Positions 22,669 through 34,482 of a stretch of DNA of 64,000 nucleotides are shown one piece after another; the stretch's first letter is position 1; the number at the start of each line of letters is the position of its first letter. Both the position numbers and the translations under genes were made by a program. Source of the DNA: Litsea cubeba (lineage: Eukaryota > Streptophyta > Magnoliopsida > Laurales > Lauraceae); assembly GCA_012931725.1 (NCBI GenBank), contig WHSA01001115.1, positions 607,448-671,447 on the forward strand, in the 5' to 3' direction. The notes below the pieces were generated by a model that was not told the DNA's origin, did no database searches, and saw nothing but the letters and a program-made list of their open reading frames with translations.

Positions 22669-25600
22669 ATGTCTTCTGATCGAACTGTTTTGGGTATCAC
22701 TGTCAAACTTGATGGCACCAATTATCTCTATTGGTCCCATCTCATGCAAAATTTCCTCAAAGGTCAAAAACTGTGGAAATATGTTACACAACAGATCCCT
22801 ACACCAGATAGTAAGGCTGATACGTTTGAGGAATGGGAAGCTTCTGTCGGGAAAATAAACTCTTGGATTGCCAATTCAGTCACTCCACTATTGGGAATCA
22901 ATTGGCTAAATTCAATTATCCTAAGGCTGCTTGGGATTATTTAGCACGCTTATATACTCAGTCTAATGCAGCTCGACGGTATCAGTTAGAATGTGAAATC
23001 AAAAATGCAGACCAAGGCACCGACTCCATTCATGATTTCTTTATCAAAATGACTGCATTATGGGATCAACTGGCTCTAATGGAACCCACTTTTAAAACTA
23101 CTGATGATGCTCACACCTTTGAAGTCTATAGGCAGCAGACTCGCCTAGTTCAGTTTCTTATGGCCCTCCGCCCAGATTTTGAACATGTTCGTGGTCAGTT
23201 ATTACATCGGACACCACTGCCTTTCGTTGATACGGCACTCTCAGAACTTCTGGCAGACTAACAAACTCAGCTTTCTCTTATAAGGAAAAAACATGTGGAA
23301 CCCACCCATGTTCTGTCTGCAAATGTTAGTACCCAACAGAACGATCGTTCTTTTACTTCTGGTACCAATGACTTTTGCAACTATTGTAAGAAGAAAGGAC
23401 ATTGGAAGCGGGATTGTCCAATCAGACCTCAAAGGCCAAACAATAAGAACAAACAATCTGGTCCGTAACTCAGTCGTGGTCCCATGCAATCTTATCCACA
23501 GCGACCCTATGCGGCTAATGTTACTGAAGATGATTGTTTTGTGCCTCCGCAAATGGATCTTACATCTCAGATTCAGGCTATGGTTGATGAGCGCATGCAA
23601 CAGTTGTTTCTGACCTCCTCCACTGGTTCTGCTTCTCAGATGGCCACTACACCCTCAGCCTCTGGTTCTGCCATGACCATTTCTGGTCCGTCAGGTACTC
23701 TTGATACTACATGGATTTTTGATTCTGGTGCATTATTATCATATGACAAATGATGTTTCCAAACTTCATAATTGTTATACCCCTGCTAGTTCTCTCACCA
23801 TCCATACAGCTGATGCCACTCCTCTCCCAGTCTCCCTTATTGGCTCCATTTCAAATAAGTTGATCTCTCTTCCTAATGTTTTGTGTGTTCCTCATCTTTC
23901 TATCAACTTAATCTCTATTAGCCAATTGACTTCATCTGGATTTCTTGTCTCATTTTCTTCTACTGGTTGTTCTGTACAGGATCCGCGCACCGGGAGACAG
24001 ATTGGGACCGGCCTTAGATCAGGAGGACTTTACTATCTCCACTCACTGCATCTTCCATCCTCCAGCATATCTCCTGCCGCACTTGTTTCATCTACATCAT
24101 CTTTTGCCCTTTGGCACTCTCGTTTAGGCCATTTATCTTTAAATAAAATGAAGTTTTTATTTACTAGTGGTGTATTTGGCAACATTTCTGTATCAGACAT
24201 TTCTACATGTTTTGGTTGTCAATTTGGTAAACAACATGCATTCCCTTATAATAAAAGCACTTCTTTTACTACTGCTCCCTTCGCTTTGGTGCATTCTGAT
24301 GTCTGGGGACCTGCCTCTCAGCCCACAAAAGGTGGTTCCATTTATTATGTGTTGTTTATTGATGATTTCACTAGATATACTTGGTTTGCATTTAATGAAA
24401 AAACCGTTCTGAGTTATACACTATTTACACTGCTTTCTCCACCATGGTTTACACTCAATTTAATACAAGGATTAAGATATTCAGGTCTGACTCCGGGGGA
24501 GAATACATGTCCCAGAAATTCCGTTCTTACCTGACCAGCCAAGGAACTCTAGCTCAATTATCCTGTCCTGCCACACCACAGCAAAATGGTGTAGCAGAAC
24601 GGAAACACAGACATATCCTAGAAACTGCTAGATCCTTGATTTATTCCTCACATGTTCCTCTGCAATTTTGGGGGGAAGCAGTCCTGACTGCCATCTATCT
24701 AATTAACAGAACACCATCCTCTGTATTATCTGGCACATCTCCCTATGAAAAATTGTTCTCCTGTAAACCTGACTTGTCCTATCTCAAAGTTTTTGGCTGC
24801 ACGTGTTTTGTTCTGTTACATGCTAATGAGAGAACCAAACTTTCCCCAAAATCCACTGTCTGTGTTTTCTTAGGGTATGGCATCGAACAGAAAGGCTATC
24901 GATGCTATGATCCTAAAACCAATAGGTTACGGGTCTCTCGTAATGTCACCTTCTTGGAACATATCCCCCTTCTATACATTACCTACTCAATCCCCTTCTC
25001 CTGAGCAACCTACAGTCTATCCTCTTGATCCCTTTCCAGACCTGTTTCCCTCAGATACCCCTTCTCCTCCACCCCTGCAAGTATATCATCGTCGGCCCAA
25101 ACCTCCATCTGCTCCGTTGGAATCTACAGCCCCACCTCCTCCTTCTGATCATGGGCCTATCTCCTCTGCTCCAGATGTGCAGGATCCTCCTCCAACTCAA
25201 AGGTATCCAGTGCGCACCAGAATCCCTCCCTCTCGTTTTGGCTTTGTTTGTACTGATCATTTTTCTCCATCATATAAGTCCTTCCTTGCAGCAATTCATA
25301 CCTTGGCAGAACCACAATCCTATAAGGAGGCCGTTGCTCATCCAAACTGGAGGTCTGCCATTGCAGAAGAACTTGCAGCTCTGCAGAAAACTCAAACATG
25401 GGATCTTGTTCCTCTTCCTTCAGGAAAACGGGCTATCGGCTGCAAATGGATATCTAAGATCAAGACCAAATCTGATGGATCTGTTGATCGTTACAAGGCT
25501 CGATTGGTTGCCAAAGGCTACAATCAAGAATATGGGGTCGATTATGAGGAGACTTTTGCTCCGGTTGCTAAGATGATAACTGTTCGCACTTTTATCTATG

Positions 25601-26842
25601 TTGTTGCTGTTAGACACTGGCCTCTCTATCAGCTCGACGTCAAGAATGCTTTCTTGAATGGCTTTCTTCAGGAGGAAATCTATATGCACCCTCCTCCAGG
25701 CGTCGTGAGACCTCCTCATTATGTATGTCGTCTCAAACGTGCTTTATATGGACTCAAACAAGCCCCTCGTGCTTGGTTTGAACGATTTAGCACAAGCATC
25801 ATCAGCATTGGTTTTTCTCAGAGTGCTCATGACTCTGCTCTCTTCACTCGCTATTCGCGATCTGGCTGTGTTTTTCTGTTACTATATGTCGATGATATGA
25901 TTATCACTGGCAGTGATGCTTCTGGTATTCTATCCTTGAAGCGTTTTCTTCATCGCCAATTTGAGATGAAAGATTTGGGTCATCTACGGTACTTTCTGGG
26001 CATTGAGGTTGCCTACTCTCCCACAGGATATCTTTTGTCACAAACAAAATACTGCAATGAAGTTCTCCAACGTGCTGGCCTCACCGATCTTAAGCCTGTC
26101 TCTACTCCGATTGAGCATAATCTGAAGCTTCGAGCTACTGATGGAGATCTTCTTTCTGATCCTACTCGTTATCGGGAAGTGGTCGGCAGTTTGGTTTATC
26201 TGACCATTACCAGACCTGACATTGCCTTCGCAGTACATGTGGTGAGCCAATTTGTCGCACGACCCACTCATCTTCATTGGGCTGCTGTACTGCGCATACT
26301 AAGATACTTACAAGGAAGTTCCAACCGTGCTCTCCTCCTTTCCTCCAGTCAAAATCTTAACTTGCATGGTTATTCTGATTCCGACTGGGCATGAGATGTC
26401 AATGATCGGCGCTCTACAACAGGTTTCTCTATTTTTCTTGGCTCCTCTCTTATCTCTTAGAAGAGCAAGAAACAGGAAGTTGTCTCCCGTTCTTTCACTG
26501 AAGCTGAATATCGTGCTGTCTCTCACACCACTACTGAACTTATTTGGCTTCGCTGGTTACTTCGGGATTTAGGAGTTCAAGTTCCTAACTCTAACCCCTC
26601 TCTTTACAGACAATGAAAGTGCACGGAAATTGGCAACAAATGATGTCTTCCATGAACGATCCAAACATCTTGAAGTTGACTGTCATTTCATCCGTCAACA
26701 TGTTCGGAGTGGTACTATAAAGCTCTTTCACATCTCATCCGTTGCTCAGATAGCAGATTTTTTCACCAAGAGCCACTCCACTTCTCGTTTTTTCAGAACT
26801 AGTTTCCAAGCTCTCGATGGTCACTTTCTCCTATCCAAAGCT
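22669..26842 (+). pseudogene. Copia gag-pol polyprotein, multiply broken
   Basis: The domain order is complete. Gag begins near 22669 (TVKLDGTNYLYW), with a CCHC knuckle CNYCKKKGHWKRDC (23376-23417). Then come protease (FDSGA, near 23722), integrase (LWHSRLGHLS, HSDVWGP, RSDSGGEY), RT with YVDD (25884-25895), and RNase H ending in HERSKHLEVDCHF. The frame is lost at about 22880, 23740, 24420, 24955 and 26600. In-frame stops occur at 23259, near 23466, at 26392 and near 26458, so no functional protein can be made. It belongs to a different Copia group from the one at 2496, as its gag has a single knuckle. Confidence 0.92.
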
Positions 26843-26852
26843 TGAGAGGGGG

Positions 26853-27160
26853 TGTAAAGAAACAGATCACCAGGTCAATTCGACCTAATGGGTCAGCTCG
26901 ACCCATGTTATGGGTCAGCCCATGTATGAGTTGTCATTAGATTAGATAGATACAAATCTTTTGTTAAGGCTGTAATCATGTAATTAGATTTAGTTCCTTA
27001 AATCATTTCCTGTAATTATGTAATTAGTTTCCCTAATCTAGGCAACAGTGTATTATAAATACATATCATTGTCAATACAAAGCATCAGAAAATCTTCTTG
27101 CAAAGTTCTCTCTCGTCTGCATGTCTCTATGCTTCTAGGTTGTTTCAATATCATTTTACA
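26853..27160 (+). repeat. 3' LTR of the nested Copia
   Basis: A direct repeat of 21828-22134. Differences include ACCAGG for ACTAGG, TAATCATG for TAAACATG, and one extra A in the TATA region. Confidence 0.94.
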
Positions 27161-27166
27161 CCTCGC

Positions 27167-28106
27167 ATGACTAATAATACCAGAACCGAAGTGCTAACGA
27201 CGAAAGTTGACAAGCTTGATGAAGAAGTCAAACAATGTGTGGGATCGTTGCAAGATTTCAAGGTTACATTGGCAGCTATGGATGCCAAATATGACCACAT
27301 ACTCTCGCTTCTTCCTAACAGGACAACACAAGAGGGTTCCAGTAATAACAACACCATAGATCAAAATGGGCAGCTTCAACCCCGCTTCGCGAGATTAGAT
27401 TTTCCAAAGTTCTCAGGCGGGGAACCAACCTCATGGATCTATAGGGCAAATCAATTTTTCCAATATCAAAACACTGCAGAAGATCAAAAAGTTCTCTTGG
27501 CTTCCTTTCATTTAGATGGGGAAGTAGTACAATGGTTCCAGTGGTATGAGAAGACCCAGAAAGAGTTGACATGGGAGATGTTGCAAAAGGACATTTGTGT
27601 ACGTTTTGGGTCAACTGAATATGAGAACTTTGATGAAGCACTCTCTCGAATTCGACAAACGGGCACAGTGCGAGAATATCAAGCTCAATTTGAATGCTTG
27701 GCAAATCAGGTAGTTGGATGGACCGAAAAGGCATTAGTTGGTTGCTTCATAGGGGGACTCAAGGATGAAATTGCAGCAGGGATCAAGATGTTCAAACCTG
27801 CAAAAATTTGCATGGCGATTGGGCTTGCTCGAATGCAAGAAGAAAAGTTGCATCGCATATGCAGAATGGAACAACCGCTACCTCAACTGCCACAGCTTTC
27901 ACCAACAGGGCCCACAGTGCAGCTAGGTTTCACCGCCTATTCGACGGCTCACTTGGCCTGAGATGCAATCCCGGAGAGAGAAAGGCCTTTGTTATAACTG
28001 CGATGAAAAGTTTGGGCCCAACCACAAACGCAAAAATCAACAATTGTTTATTCTAGAGGCTGAAGAAGCAAAGGATGACCCATTACTCATACATCAACGT
28101 TTTTAG
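27167..28106 (+). pseudogene. Gypsy gag of the gag-only element, frameshifted
   Basis: ATG 27167 (MTNNTRTEV) is the true start. The apparent extension upstream is Copia LTR. The first part has a coiled-coil-like N-terminus (about residues 5-45), then a Retrotrans_gag domain (FPKFSGGEPTSWIYRANQFF, then FHLDGEVVQWFQW). This frame stops at 27961. About 30 bp before that, the coding sense moves to another frame, which carries a zinc-knuckle-like CYNCDEKFGPNHKRKNQ and ends at 28106. The last ligand of the knuckle, normally Cys, is Arg here. The end of the gag runs straight into the purine tract, so pol was never present in this copy or was cleanly deleted before it moved. Confidence 0.85.
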
Positions 28107-28149
28107 ATGTTGACCTTGAGGGCAAGGTCTGTTTCGAAGGGGGGAGGAA

Positions 28150-28584
28150 TGATAAGAGCCAAGCCCAACTGCTTGATAAGGGCTAAGTCATTGGACCAGC
28201 TAACGAGCCTGCTAATATGGTGGGCCAAATTCAGAATAAGTCAATTTGAATTTGCTTGAATAAGGTACAAGATAAGGCAATAGTGATCAGCCTAATCTTA
28301 TCCATTAGGTGGCAAGATTGCATAGGAGTTAGTCAGCATAATCTTCTTTCTTATTTAGTGATAATTTATCCTGGATTATAGTGGTCAGCTTGGATTTGTT
28401 TCTATCTATGTAATCAGCACTCTCTATTTAGTAGAGAGAAGAATTAATGAGAAAGGTATCGGAATTTAGCTCTAAAATTCGTGCTTGCACAAGGAGGCTG
28501 TCCAACCTCGAATTGGGCGATTTAAGAGGCTGTCCAACTTTGAATTGGGCGATTTATCTCTCTTTTCTCTTTAGGTTCCTATCA
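28150..28584 (+). repeat. 3' LTR of the gag-only element
   Basis: 435 bp, homologous to 20502-20913, and followed by the AAAAC duplication. It is more complete than the 5' copy. Confidence 0.9.
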
Positions 28585-29350
28585 AAAACATAAACAGCAC
28601 ATCCCCTTTGTGGTTTCTTAACACACTTCCAATAACCGCCATCAGTGGCTTACCACAGGCAGCTCCATCCACATTAAACTTTAAAACTCCAATAGGTGGA
28701 GTACACCAAGTACCTTTCTTTTTTCTCTTAGTAACTCTTATTTTTAAACATGTTCCCCAATTGTGTAGAAATTGTCACTCTTCAAATCTGCACCTTTATT
28801 TCTAACGGACGCCCAGCACAGATGTAAGAAGACCCTCCTAAGATGATTCCTTTCGTCTAAAAGTTCCTTTATTCCTCTCTTTCCAAGTAGATCAAAGTAT
28901 AGAAAACGGAATGATCCTCCACAAAATCTTGGCACACCTCACAAACCCCCCCCCCCCCCCCCCCCCCCCCAAAAATCAATTCCGTAAGTGATTTTGGAAA
29001 GAATCAACCCACACCACTTTCTTTGAGGAAGAAACCCCAAAGAGACGCTGCAACATGAAAATGAACTGATAAATGCTCGATCAATTATGTGTCCCTCCCA
29101 CATAAGCAACATATATCCCCCCCCCCCCCCCCAAAAAAAATCAATTCCGTAAGTGATTTTGGAAAGAATCAACCCACACCACTTTCTTTGAGGAAGAAAC
29201 CCCAAAGAGACGCTGCAACATGAAAATGAACTGATAAATGCTCGATCAATTATGTGTCCCTCCCACATAAGCAACATATATATGAAGTAGAGTTCCATGA
29301 TGATAGCCCCCTTCCATCTTAAATTATATATAGTCGAGATCTTACCGCTC
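28585..29350 (-). pseudogene. L1 LINE ORF2, zinc-binding (zf-RVT) and start of RNase H
   Basis: On the - strand, CCLCGRDT..IEHLSVHF and HVAASLWGFF match the zf-RVT pattern of plant L1 elements. Further on, GVLKFNVDGAACGKPLMAVI and GSVLRNHKGDVLFMF is the start of the RVT_3 RNase H domain. The frame is broken in several places. The RNase H reading is cut at 28585 by the gag-only element and resumes at 20501. Confidence 0.78.
28945..29283. repeat. 165-bp tandem duplication bounded by poly-C
   Basis: Two near-identical units (from about 28950 and from about 29115). Each starts with a C run (26 C at 28945-28970, about 16 C at 29117-29132) and continues AATCAATTCCGTAAG to CATAAGCAACATATAT. The duplication lies within the zf-RVT part of the L1. 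Confidence 0.9.
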
Positions 29351-29360
29351 ACAATCAATC

Positions 29361-30872
29361 AACAGAATGAGGCACAAGACCTATCCAGATTGCAGCACAT
29401 GCAGAGTGGAACTCATCGAAATGGTTCAACATCCTGTAAAATGACCTGGTAGAAAAGGAACCGCAAGAGTTTGGCTTCCAAATATGCACATCATCGCATC
29501 CCTGCATAAGAAAGCATTAGAAAGAAGACTCAATGCAGATCCAACTGCTTTGATTATGACTGATACAACACCCTCCTAACCCCACTTCCAAACATAATAT
29601 ATCCCGCTCCCAGACATAACATTCTTTACTAGAAGACGCTTTAAAAGACAACTCTAAACACTCTAGGAAACAAAAGGCACAATGGACCTACATGTCAGAC
29701 GTAATTTCTGGACACACGGAGGGTGGAAACACCGTTTTATATAGAGTGACACTTGAAAGTACTGTCCAGTTCTGAGGATTCCTGAGTGGAGAGTGGAACG
29801 GTAAAATGTGTGATCTCCCCAATCATGGAAAACGGCCATGACTCCATGTGATCTCCTCCAAGGTGGGAGAGATAATGAGTTACCACTCATCACAATGCCA
29901 CTGGCGATGCGTGATGGTCTCATCTTTATTATTTTGGGTCATTTTAAGAGAGAGGGAGGAGGAGGAGGAGGAGGAAGGGGGATGGGTTGGGGAAGAAAAG
30001 GGGGGGGGGGGGGGGGGGGGGGGGGTGGGGTCAATCCATCTTGAAGAATATTGAGATGGACGATAAAATTTAAATCCCATGCATGAGAAGGGGTGAAAAA
30101 GAAAGGAAAAGAGAAAACACAGAAACCAAAGAATGAAGTAGGTAACAGAGTCTTGGAATTTATGTGTTGCATCATGTTCACTGCTTGATTTTTCATAATC
30201 TTTTCTGCAACTAGGATTCGTCTCAAATTTTATAGACATTCATTTAAACATAATAATAGATTCCCACATTTAATTATGATTTTTTTTATGGCTGGAACCT
30301 TATGAAATAATGCACACAAGTCCAGGTTCGGCAGTGTTATCACATCCAAAATACATGAGGTTCCAATACAACCATGAGTTGTAGCATAAAATCACTCCAA
30401 ATCCAATACACATGGCTTAGGATATAATAATTCATTACTTGCAATTATGCAATCTCTAATCATCAATTTGCAATCCCAAAAGAATCGGGCATTGTTTACC
30501 TACTTCATCCAATTGAAACATACGACAATACATACCAAAAGATCTACTAAAAATACGTTGAAAATTAAAAATTAAAATAAAAAAGGGTTTGGTGCCAATA
30601 TCTTGTTGAAGGGGAGTTGCCAACCCACTTCAAGTCCCTTCGCAAAAGATGGGTAGGCAAGCTTTGATGAAAAAAATGCATGCAATGATGCTTAAACAGA
30701 TTCAGCAACCTCCAATTAGGTTTAATGGCTCTCAAAAGTCACAACTTCCCAAAGCTATTGAAAATCTATTCTAACCCACAAACTTAGTTAATTGACATCG
30801 AATCCCACTTAGAGAGCTAACAACACAATTAATTAGTTATAATGAGGCGATTAACGGGTTAGGGTCTTACAC
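29361..30872. other. Intronic sequence with no recognised gene
   Basis: No supported protein. It holds a GGA-rich stretch (29949-29980) and a G run of about 25 (30001-30025). The right part ends in GGGTCTTACAC, just before the inverted repeat. It is probably repeat-derived, but I could not identify the family. Confidence 0.4.
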
Positions 30873-31199
30873 TTCTCACGATGATGCTCATCCTGACACT
30901 GCTGAATTTGAGGGCAAGTAGGTCCCATCTTTTGTATCATAATGTTGCCATGTTAACATATTATTTGTAGGAGCCCTCTTAAACCAATTTTTGTAATGAT
31001 ACTTAAGAGGAATTACGATAAAATCTGGATGTTCCAAGTGGCTTGATTCCCATTAGGGTGTTTGACGAAGACTTTTTGCATAAAGATGTCATAGAATCTC
31101 TATGAACTACCGTGGTTAAAGAGAGACCACTGGTATTCGACACCGGTAGTGTTTTTTTTTTTTCCTTTCCCTTTTTTTCTTTTTGCGCACAGCCACACT

Positions 31200-32465
31200 A
31201 GCTCTTTATCCTCTAATCTTTGTGTAGGTGAACAAATAGGATCCTCAGCTCTTTCAAACCTCGTTGCTCGCGAAGCTTCTGATGTGGGAACAAAGAACAA
31301 GAGAAGTACAGTAGTCCAATTGTCCTCAATCATATCAATGGCAAATCTTGACTTTGCTGTCACTATCGCAGCCATAGCTAAAGAGGATAAACCTAGCCAA
31401 AGCTCCGTTATTCCTAGTTGCCAGTGTGCAAATGTTGATAAAATGAATTTTCAATGTTTTATTGGCTTTATTGCTTAACACTAGTTTACATGCAAAGTCA
31501 ATTTACTTTGTTTGTCCTTCCTTTTTTTTTTTTTTAAGTTGAGGGTGCTGGAGTCGTCATTTCTTTAAATGAAGCTATTGTTCATTCGTCCTCTTTCCAT
31601 TGAAAAAGACCGACTAGTGAAAATTTGTCGAGCTCCAGTACTGGACGGCTTCAAGAAGATATCCCTAGAATGACTTCAGGACGGCCTGTGCAAGTCACAT
31701 CTAAGGAAGCCCTTTGCTACATGGTACGAGAGACTGCAAACATCGTCGACACCTCACATGGTATGTTTAAGGAACAAACGCGGATTGGAGTGGAGGGGGA
31801 GAATATAATGTCAATACTAAAGGCAACAATCACTCCTATGGCAGGTGAACCAACTATAGCTAATGCAAAGGAAGAAAACACGGGTTCCATTTTGAAGCCA
31901 ATGTCGAGTGTAAGATCAGCTAGCGAGGAGGCTAAGGGTTTGGGAACTACAGGCACGACTCCTTCCACTGCTCTTGGTAGCAAGCGGGGTGCTTCTTTTG
32001 CGACCATTTTGCTAGAGGATAATGGTGTCTTGAACCCTTGGTAGGCAGTGGATAGCACTTTCCAAAGCAACACTAATGAGGAAGTATATCGGGAACCGGC
32101 TCGCATATTCGTAAAAAGTATTCTCAGAAATGCTATTGAAACCATCATGTCAGGCAATTTAGAAGCTATTTCATCATAATTTGGTATAGTGAAAATAGCT
32201 CTTCGAAATGCACGAGAGGCAGGCCTTGACACATCAATGGTTGAATCTATATTTGGTGCCATTTTTTAGATTGCCACTAAATACACAAGCAAACAAGGTG
32301 AATGGCCGCGAGTTGTTAGAGAATGAACTCAGAGTTTCCCACATCACATACCAGACTCGCTTAGATGAAGTGTTAACCCCGCACGAAGCAACCTATATTA
32401 AAAAGAAAGAGCTTTTCAACAGTTTATCTGAATGTAAAGTGCGGCGAGAGAAGATTTTTTCTTGA
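31200..32465 (+). pseudogene. Unidentified gene remnant in the left arm of the inverted repeat
   Basis: I do not recognise the family with confidence. Readable stretches are NLVAREASDVGTKNKRSTVV, then, after a gap with stops, SSSTGRLQEDIPRMTSGRPV and KATITPMAGEPT, then SILRNAIETIMSGNLE and ALRNAREAGLDTSMVESIFG, ending in a charged, coiled-coil-like segment (LLENELRVSHITYQTRLDEV). Several stops interrupt it. The mix of a low-complexity middle and a helical C-terminus resembles the tails of transposon-borne plant-mobile-domain proteins, but that is a guess. The right arm holds a diverged copy on the opposite strand. Confidence 0.35.
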
Positions 32466-33338
32466 GTTTTGAGTGCAGAAACAAAGTTGCATCAGTTAAA
32501 CGAGGATCTTGCGCGTGTTGATAACTCTATGTGAAAGTTGACATATCAGGAAGTGTCAACTTCTCATTCTACCAAGCCCAACAGATGAACAAAGTATTGA
32601 AGACAAGATTATTCAAAATTATGCAAACGAGGCTCAAGTTGCGAAAAAGACTCTGGCATTGGAAGGTCTTCAAATTCAATTTAAACAACAGTTGGACAAA
32701 TTGTGGAGTTTATACGTTTAAGGCCAACTTCTTTCTGCTCGCCCTGCATCATCTTCATTTTTTTTACACTCACTTTCACATCATCGCTTTTTTATGTGAA
32801 TAAATGAAAGGAATATCAATTTGCCGAGTCTTCTTTGCCACAGTCCCTGAAGGAGAAATTGCCCTCTTTGTTAGAGAAATGCCATTCTTTTTATAGGTTC
32901 AACAAAGAGGACTGTTGAAAAGCTCTTTCTTTTTAATTTAGGCTGCTTCGTGGGCGGTTAACACTTCATCTAAGTGAGTCTGGTATGTGATGCGGGAAAC
33001 TCTAAGTTCATTCTCTAACAACTCGCGGCCATTCACCTTGTTTGCTTGTGTATTTAGTGGCAATCTAAAAAATGGCACCAAATATAGATTCAACCATTGA
33101 TGTGTCAAGGCCTGCCTCGTGCATTTCGAAGAGCTATTTTCACTATACCAAATTATGATGAAATAGCTTCTAAATTGCCTGACATGATGGTTTCAATAGC
33201 ATTACTGAGAATACTTTTTACGAATATGCGAGCCGGTTCCCGATATACATCCTCAGTAGTGTTGCTTTGGAAAGTGCTATCAACTGCCGACCAAGGGTTC
33301 AAGACACCATTATCCTCTAGCAAAATGGTCGCAAGCTA

Positions 33339-34482
33339 CCAAGAGCTAGAGGTGGCAAAATATGACCCGACCTGACCCGCGTATTACTCGCTTAACCCGA
33401 CCCGTTTAATAGGTAGGTCGGTCACGGGTCAAGTATTCATGACCTGCCATTAAGCGGGTCGGGTTAGGGTTGACCCGCATAACCCGCTTATTTAAGCTAA
33501 AATTGAATTTGATTGTTTTAATGCATAGGCTAAAAATGAATAAACGGGCCTTAACCATTTCAGCCCTACGCTTTTTATTAATGGAAAGCAAGGTAATGTG
33601 CATCAAATGATTGTTGAAATGAGATTAGACCAAATTTGAGCTTAAAAGTCAGTTTTGGTTAGGCAAGGAACCATAGTTGAGTCGATTTATTTACTAGATG
33701 GATGTGGGTTATGTGGGTCGACCTGACCCGTATAACCCGCAATGGTTAAGTGGGTTTAAGCGGGTCGGGTCGGGTTGACCCATGGTGGGTGCGGGTTAGG
33801 GGTAGGGTTGTAAACGGGTCGGTTCCGGTCCGGGTCCAGGGTGGAACCGGAACCGGAACCGTTTTCTAAAAAGGGAACCAGAACCGGAACCGGAACCGTT
33901 TGTGAGGCGGGTTTGGTTCCGGTTCCGGGTCTAGACTAATACCTGTATTTTTCTTTAAAAAAATTATGCTTTTTTCACATTTCAATTGGATCACGTACCT
34001 ACAAATACTAATGTGACATTTTGTCTATCAATAACAGACACTTTTAACCAAAAACTCAGAAATCACATCCAAACAGGCAATAAGATGTAGAAAAGTAGAA
34101 AACCCTAATGTAGAAAAGTAGAAAAGTAAAAAGGGTTCTGTTCTCACATAATAAAGTTACCTTATGTTAGTATATATTGGGTCGGGTCTCGGGTCCACGG
34201 GTCTGAACCACTGTGGATCCGGAACCGGAACCGTTTAGGTATCGGTTCCAAAAAAAGGATCCGGAACCGGAACCATTTTCTTATCGGGACCAAAATAAGG
34301 ACCCAGACCCGGATCCTAACGGGTCGAAACCTTCGGGTAATCGGAGAATCGAGTACCCATTTACAACCCTAGTTAGGGGTTTTCGAACGGGTCCGATGCG
34401 GGTTAGACTTGTATAACCCATTTAATAAACGGGTCCGACCCGATTAGCACAACCCGACCCGATTGCCACCTCTACCAAGAGC
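33339..34482. mobile_element. hAT-type non-autonomous element in the right arm
   Basis: Terminal inverted repeats TAGAGGTGGCAA at 33347-33358 and its complement at 34463-34474. The 8-bp target duplication CCAAGAGC is at 33339-33346 and 34475-34482; 8 bp is characteristic of hAT. The interior is full of ACCCGACCCG and GGGTCGGGT subterminal motifs and has no coding capacity. The opposite arm of the inverted repeat shows the uninterrupted site (CTGCTCTTGGTAGC near 31970), which confirms the insertion. Confidence 0.92.
33795..34379. mobile_element. Second hAT-type element, nested in the first
   Basis: A 569-bp element (33803-34371) with ends TAGGGTTGTAAA and TTTACAACCCTA and an 8-bp target duplication GTTAGGGG (33795-33802 and 34372-34379). 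The interior has repeated GGAACCGGAACCGG motifs near both ends and no coding frame. Confidence 0.92.

Larger units (their letters stand above)
21823..27165 (+). mobile_element. Decayed Copia LTR retrotransposon nested in the gag-only element
   Basis: LTRs at 21828-22134 and 26853-27160 (about 308 bp, four or so differences by eye) and target duplication CCTCG (21823-21827 and 27161-27165). The initiator-Met primer site is at 22135-22146 and the purine tract at 26844-26852. It is inserted one base before the gag start codon of its host. Confidence 0.94.
20497..28589 (+). mobile_element. Gag-only gypsy-type LTR element (TR-GAG-like), non-autonomous
   Basis: LTRs at 20502-20913 and 28150-28584 and target duplication AAAAC (20497-20501 and 28585-28589). 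A primer-site-like TGGTATTAGAGC follows the 5' LTR by 2 bp (20916), and a purine tract precedes the 3' LTR (28136-28149). Without the nested Copia the internal region is only about 1.9 kb and codes for gag alone, with no pol. It is inserted in the L1 RNase H domain. Confidence 0.88.

Noticed and set aside
29838..30239. Gly/Glu-rich (+) and Pro/Ser-rich (-) frames
   Set aside because: They are translations of the GGA and poly-G tracts, with no conserved domain.
33410..34460. Telomere-like or satellite array (ACCCG repeats)
   Set aside because: The motifs belong to the subterminal regions of two hAT-type elements with clear ends and duplications, and the unit is not the plant telomere repeat.
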